Source: a virus. From it: DNA of 21,678 nt. The DNA lies in the IMG/VR virus record IMGVR_UViG_3300000212_000005, positions 2,398 through 24,075 of that record. One strand, 5' to 3'. The notes under the pieces are model-generated. The model did not search any database. It was not told the origin of the DNA and worked only from the letters and a program-made list of their open reading frames with translations. Shown here piece after piece: positions 20,240 to 21,678 of this stretch (the stretch's first letter is position 1; each line of letters opens with the position of its first letter). A program made the position numbers and the translations under genes.

Positions 20240-20259
20240 ATTAAATAGGGGTGAATGTT

Positions 20260-20445
20260 ATGAAGAATTTTTTTGGTAGTGGTAAGTCAGTTAGCGGTAT
20301 GATTATATGTGCTTCTGGAGCAATTGCAGGTTATTTTGGTTTAGACCATGCTACTGTTTTACTAATAGAAAGTCTTGGTTGTGCGTTGTTTGGTGTAGGT
20401 GTATCACATAAAGTACAAAAGTTAATTTCTAAAACTAAATCTTAA
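20260..20445 (+). CDS. Small holin-like membrane protein, 61 aa
   Basis: ATG 20260 with AGGGG at 20247-20251; the GTG at 20251 overlaps that SD and is unlikely. The product has a short basic start MKNFFGSGKS, two hydrophobic stretches (about 11-27, MIICASGAIAGYF, and about 33-50, VLLIESLGCALFGVGV) separated by a turn with Asp-His, then a basic tail HKVQKLISKTKS. Size, two membrane spans and basic ends fit class II holins or small phage membrane proteins of the kind ending ALFGVGV-x-HK. No endolysin gene is adjacent in the window, so the lysis role is inference from form only. Confidence 0.6.
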   Translation: MKNFFGSGKSVSGMIICASGAIAGYFGLDHATVLLIESLGCALFGVGVSHKVQKLISKTKS

Positions 20446-20457
20446 TTGGGGGTTTTT

Positions 20458-20709
20458 GTGGATAAGAAGAGATTTGAAGTAAAGTGTCCTACTATGTGGT
20501 CTGAAATAAACAATTTTGAAGAAAGTACTTATGATGAGGTTGTTAAAATAGAAAAAGGTATTGGATATTGCTCAAATGTAAATAGTGCTGAAAGATTAAA
20601 AAAATTAGGTTACACAGTAAGAGATTTAAATCTAGTAACTAAAGTAAGTAATGAAGATAAATTAGGTTACACAGTTAGAGATTTACAAAAGAAGAAAAGA
20701 ATAAATTAA
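20458..20709 (+). CDS. Hypothetical protein with internal LGYTVRDL duplication, 83 aa
   Basis: Read from GTG 20458 (TTGGGGG at 20446-20452 acts as SD); TTG 20446 is less likely. The product is soluble and charged. Two copies of KLGYTVRDL, 19 residues apart, are coded by a near-perfect 27-nt direct repeat (20602-20628 and 20659-20685). The unrepeated N-terminus has KCPTMWSEINNFEESTYDEVVKI. No family is recognised. It precedes the tail-fibre gene by 18 bases. Confidence 0.6.
   Translation: MDKKRFEVKCPTMWSEINNFEESTYDEVVKIEKGIGYCSNVNSAERLKKLGYTVRDLNLVTKVSNEDKLGYTVRDLQKKKRIN
20602..20685 (+). repeat. 27-nt direct repeat, two copies
   Basis: Copies at 20602-20628 and 20659-20685 differ at one base (A or T in ACACAGT[A/T]AGAG). 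The 57-nt offset keeps the frame, so the protein carries a duplicated KLGYTVRDL element. Confidence 0.9.
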
Positions 20710-20727
20710 TTTAAAGAGGTGTTATAA

Positions 20728-21678
20728 ATGTCAAATAAAGCATGGGGAGCAGTTGGACTTACTGGTGGTGGTACTGGTTCATTAGATAGAACTGAGTTAG
20801 ATGGTGATCTACTTACAGATAAAGATTTAGCATTAGTTAATACTACTAATATTCTATATCCATATTGGTTAGATTCAGATAGTGGAGCATCTGAAAGTCC
20901 TCCAACTGTGATATCACCTGATGCTAATGCTGGTACAAAAAGATGGATACTTCAATCAGCACATTTAGATTCTTTAACTCTTGAAAATAAGCTACCTGTT
21001 ACTCAAGGTGGTACAGGTGCTACTAATGCTACTGATGCTAGGTCTAATTTGGGAATAGTAGATAGTGGTGATGATGTAACTTTAGATACTACAAGTTATA
21101 ATTATTTAAGTTTGTCTGGTCAAACAATTACGTTAGGTCAAGTAGATATAAGTGATGATACAAATTTAGTAGCTGGTACAGGTGTAACATTAACAGGTGA
21201 TAGTTTATCAGTAGATTATGGTTCTTCATCATCAACTGCTTGTATAGGTGATGATTCACGTTTAAGTGATTCTCGTACTTGTGATAATACTTTTGATAAT
21301 GCTACAACATCTAAAACTAATCTAAGTTTAAATAATGTGGAGAATGTGGCAGTATCAACTTGGGCTGGTACTACTAATATAACTAATGTTGGTACAGTTT
21401 CAACTGGAGTTTGGAATGGTGATTCTATAGGATTGGGATATACTGACGCAAAAGTAACAAGTGTGGCTGGTTCTACTGGTGTTGTTTTAAATTCTGATAT
21501 AGATCATGATCAACTAACAAATTTTGCAAGTAATGAACATTTTACTCAGGCTAGTATAACTGCAACTGGAACTATAGCAACTGGAGTTTGGAATGGTGAT
21601 TCTATAGGATTGGGATATACTGACGCAAAAGTAACAAGTGTGGCTGGTTCTACTGGTGTTGTTTTAAATTCTGATATA
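20728..21678 (+). CDS. Tail-fibre protein, 3' end missing
   Basis: ATG 20728 with AAAGAGGT upstream (20713-20720); the frame stays open to the last base (317 codons), so the gene continues beyond the window. The N-terminus MSNKAWGAVGLTGGGTGSLD and the element VTQGGTGATNATDARSNLGI are frequent in phage tail fibres, as are repeats of the type NVGTVSTGVWNGDSIGLGYTDAKV. Low-complexity Gly/Ser/Thr/Asn beta composition also fits. The 3' part has a 177-nt repeat (see 21401-21678). It probably forms trimeric fibre shafts that reach the host surface. The receptor-binding tip would be downstream. Confidence 0.85.
   Translation, partial: MSNKAWGAVGLTGGGTGSLDRTELDGDLLTDKDLALVNTTNILYPYWLDSDSGASESPPTVISPDANAGTKRWILQSAHLDSLTLENKLPVTQGGTGATNATDARSNLGIVDSGDDVTLDTTSYNYLSLSGQTITLGQVDISDDTNLVAGTGVTLTGDSLSVDYGSSSSTACIGDDSRLSDSRTCDNTFDNATTSKTNLSLNNVENVAVSTWAGTTNITNVGTVSTGVWNGDSIGLGYTDAKVTSVAGSTGVVLNSDIDHDQLTNFASNEHFTQASITATGTIATGVWNGDSIGLGYTDAKVTSVAGSTGVVLNSDI
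21401..21678 (+). repeat. 177-nt period repeat in tail fibre, 101 nt exact
   Basis: Bases 21401-21501 and 21578-21678 are identical over all 101 bases, offset 177 nt (59 codons). The second copy is cut by the window end, so the identity may extend and more copies may follow. Exact identity shows a very recent duplication or ongoing correction between copies. Confidence 0.9.

Overview
The window is a contiguous piece of an A+T-rich genome of a tailed double-stranded DNA phage. Every convincing gene is on the + strand, genes are tightly packed with ATGA-type overlaps, and Shine-Dalgarno (SD) sites of the AGGAG/AAGGAG kind are common. Four sigma-70/sigma-A type promoters are visible. Arg is mostly AGA, and TGA is used as an ordinary stop. 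This fits a phage of a low-GC host such as a Firmicute (Clostridia-like), but the host cannot be fixed from the sequence. No integrase, repressor, tRNA, rRNA or CRISPR array was found.

Layout. (1) 1-1539: end of an unrecognised phage protein, a 34-aa membrane peptide, and a membrane-anchored coiled-coil protein like the tail of Band7/SPFH proteins. (2) 1540-1993: the largest non-coding stretch, with a full-consensus promoter on the MINUS strand, a palindrome at its start site and further inverted repeats. (3) 1994-5905: replication block: a family of five tiny zinc-ribbon proteins (one only 59 aa) around a fused uracil-DNA-glycosylase-like/family A DNA polymerase, closed by a terminator. (4) 6008-9740: recombination block with its own promoter and terminator: UvsY-like mediator, a 71-aa unknown, gp32-like single-strand binding protein, and RecA whose P-loop is split by a class 3 intein. 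(5) 9784-18330: late block from a strong promoter: terminase small subunit (apparently started at AUU or AUC), terminase large subunit, portal, HNH endonuclease, PP-loop Fe-S protein, HTH protein, a Cys-rich ChaB-like protein, prohead protease with a nested scaffold start, and major capsid protein. (6) 18376-21678: a further promoter with an overlapping inverted repeat, then virion surface proteins, a decayed small gene, a holin-like membrane protein, and a repeat-rich tail fibre running off the end.

How it works together. The polymerase, mediator, SSB and RecA form a recombination-dependent replication set of T4 style, but with a bacterial-type RecA in place of UvsX. The terminase, portal, protease/scaffold and capsid genes are the DNA packaging and head assembly set. 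Transcription is punctuated by two near-identical terminators, each followed within about 45-50 nt by a promoter.

Most interesting: an 80-nt leader present twice (before the HNH gene and before the protease gene) with a conserved hairpin whose loop can pair with TAGGAA just before the SD. Also notable are the non-AUG terS start, the minus-strand promoter, the intein with one lost endonuclease aspartate, and the mini zinc-ribbon family. All functional calls are by reading motifs; no database search was run.
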